Shown here: positions 62,430-64,000 of the stretch, piece after piece | Position numbering within the stretch: position 1 is the first letter of the stretch | Layout: each line of letters begins with the position of its first letter | Assembly: GCA_030674185.1 (NCBI GenBank) | Contig: CM060306.1 | Coordinates: 48,319,132 to 48,383,131 of the forward strand | DNA length: 64,000 bases | DNA from: Monoplex corrugatus | Lineage: Eukaryota; Mollusca; Gastropoda; Littorinimorpha; Ranellidae | Direction: 5' to 3' | The notes under the pieces: generated by a model | Seen by the model: only the letters and a program-made list of their open reading frames with translations | Databases searched by the model: none | What the model was told of the DNA's origin: nothing | Program-made: the position numbers and the translations under genes

Positions 62430-64000
62430 TTACTTGAAGTTTGGGATGAAAATGACTCATATCCTGATGAAATCTGGACAGACATAAAAAACACACTGAC
62501 CAAAATCTCTGAAGAAAAACTGGGAAAAGAAGAGAAAAGGAAAAAAGCTAAGCCCTACATAAGTCAGGAAGTGATAGATCTGGCAGAAAAGAAAAGTCAA
62601 GCTCGAAAGCAGGGAGAGCGGGAAAAATACTCAGCACTGAAAAGGGAAATAAAAAGTAAAGTCAGAAGAGACAAAGCAAATTGGCTGGCACAAGAATGCA
62701 GTAAAATCAATGAACACAACGAAAACAGGAAGTCGAGGGAGCTCTTCAAACAAATAAAAAAAGTGAAAAAAACAAATTTCAAAGCAACAAACCAATGCAT
62801 CAACAACAAGGATGGTCACACTCTGACTGAACCAGATGATGTCTTGGATAGGTGGAACGAATATGGCACATCACTTTTTGGCAAGCCTGACAGCCATGAA
62901 AATAATTTAGAGCCAAATTTGGAATTGACCCCTGGAGATACGGAACCTGAACCTCTGCTCAGCGAAGTTGAATCTGCCATTAAAGATCTAAAATGCAGAA
63001 AGTCTCCTGGTCTTGACAATATTCCTGGAGAGTTGTTGAAACACTCAGGTGATGGTGGACTCAAAGTAATGCATCACTTATGCTGCAAGATATGGAAGAC
63101 TTGTCAATGGCCTACAGACTGGAAGCTCCAAGAATTTGTCATGTTACATAAGAGTGGAAATGTCAAAGACTGCAACAATTATAGAACAATTGCACTGATC
63201 AGTCATGCCAGTAAAATACTGCTGATAATAATTTTAAACAGGTTAAAGCCAAAAGTAGAGGAAGAGCTATCCGACTGTCAGGCAGGCTATAGGAAAAACA
63301 GGGGAACAATAGATATGCTGTTTGTACTCCAGATATTGATAGAAAAGATTAGAAACACAGACCAAGAGATGTTCATCGTTTTCATTGACTACAGCAAAGC
63401 GTTTGATAGCGTGATTCACCAAAGTCTTTTCCACTTCATGATCAAAATGGGTTTTCCAAGACATCTGGTTTCCCTCATAGCTTCATTATATAATGATCAA
63501 AAAGCAACAATCAGATGGAATAATCAAAACTGCAAATTTTTTAACATCACTAAAGGGGTAAGGCAAGGTTGCATCCTGTCTCCACATCTCTTCAGCATAT
63601 ACACTGAACATATCATGAGAGAAGCAGACATAGAAGACATGGGAGTAAATATTGGTGGTAGAAACCTGTCAAATTTACGCTACGCAGATGACACAGGATT
63701 ACTGGCAGACAACATTACAGGCTCTAGGAGGATCCTGTACAGGGTAGACCGGGTTGGAAAGGCATCTGGGCTGGACTTAAATTCAAAGAAGACAAAGGTT
63801 ATGCATGTTGCAGGCAAATATAACACTAGACAGGACCAGATCATGCTAAACCAAGTCCCTCTAGAAAATGTCAAGGACTTTAGATATTTAGGTTCAGTCA
63901 AGACACACGATGGAACATGCTCAAAAGACATAAAGATGAGAATTGGAATGGCCAAGAACAGTATGGTTCAATTGAACAATATTTGGAAAGACCACAGCAT
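62430..64000 (+). CDS. RTE-like LINE ORF2: linker and reverse transcriptase, open at window edge
   Basis: One plus-strand frame is open from 62337 to the end of the window (64000) without a stop. Recognisable homology starts at about 62433. A lysine-rich linker comes first (EEKLGKEEKRKKAKPYISQE). The RT follows: KSPGLDNIPGELL, NYRTIALISHASK, FIDYSKAFDS (motif A, from 63381), GVRQGCILSP (motif B, about 63556) and LRYADDTGLL (motif C, catalytic DD near 63684-63689). FRYLGSVKTHDG closes the visible part. The endonuclease domain is absent upstream, so the copy is 5'-truncated or rearranged. The RT resembles BovB/RTE-type enzymes. It is the best-preserved RT in the window, and its 3' half lies outside. 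Confidence 0.88.

Noticed and set aside
61984..62496. 170-codon minus-strand frame
   Set aside because: No domain recognised and it overlaps the LINE in antisense; codon content looks like chance.

Overview
This window is eukaryotic, animal genomic DNA: split genes with GT-AG introns, a SOCS-family signalling gene, a RING/B-box (TRIM) exon, tRNA-derived SINEs, several non-LTR retrotransposon clades, a Ty3/gypsy fragment, and very dense (CA)n/(TG)n and other simple repeats. The AT-rich, repeat-laden texture and the element mix suggest an invertebrate, plausibly a mollusc or other lophotrochozoan. That placement is an inference. There are no bacterial operons, CRISPR arrays or insertion sequences.

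The main gene is on the minus strand, 45983 to 25414: a SOCS6/SOCS7-like suppressor of cytokine signalling. I assembled it from four coding exons: 45983-43448, 38424-38363, 32230-32062 and 25736-25414. Splice phases agree throughout and the product is 1,029 residues. Exon 1 encodes a long disordered N-terminus with three proline-rich PPPLPAR sites. Exon 2 (62 nt) encodes the helix before the SH2 domain. Exon 3 holds the phosphotyrosine-binding half of the SH2 domain. Exon 4 completes the SH2 domain and adds the SOCS box. Its introns are filled with repeats: a nearly complete LINE and a CR1/L2-like LINE tail in sense orientation, a 2.7-kb minisatellite, and a Ty3/gypsy fragment in antisense.

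Left flank (1-25 kb): a decayed LINE interrupted by a MITE, the 3' end of an RTE-like LINE, an RNase-H-bearing LINE tail, one TRIM exon with a frameshift (6.2-6.7 kb), SINEs and many short tandem duplications in otherwise featureless AT-rich DNA. Right flank (46-64 kb): a 16-bp minisatellite, an RTE-like LINE interrupted by another LINE (9-bp target duplication), a second RNase-H LINE tail, a 34-bp minisatellite open in three frames, large tri- and tetranucleotide arrays, and at the right edge a reverse transcriptase ORF with no stop codon that runs out of the window.

The most unusual signals are these. The intronic minisatellite repeats a 13-nt sequence identical to the 5' splice site of SOCS exon 3. 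A 63-bp tandem duplication copies the 3' splice site of SOCS exon 2. A seven-copy TTAA-flanked MITE family looks like one palindromic element inserted inside another. A LINE 3'-terminal hairpin recurs beside (AC)n tracts. A perfect 75-bp inverted repeat encloses facing CA and TG tracts.
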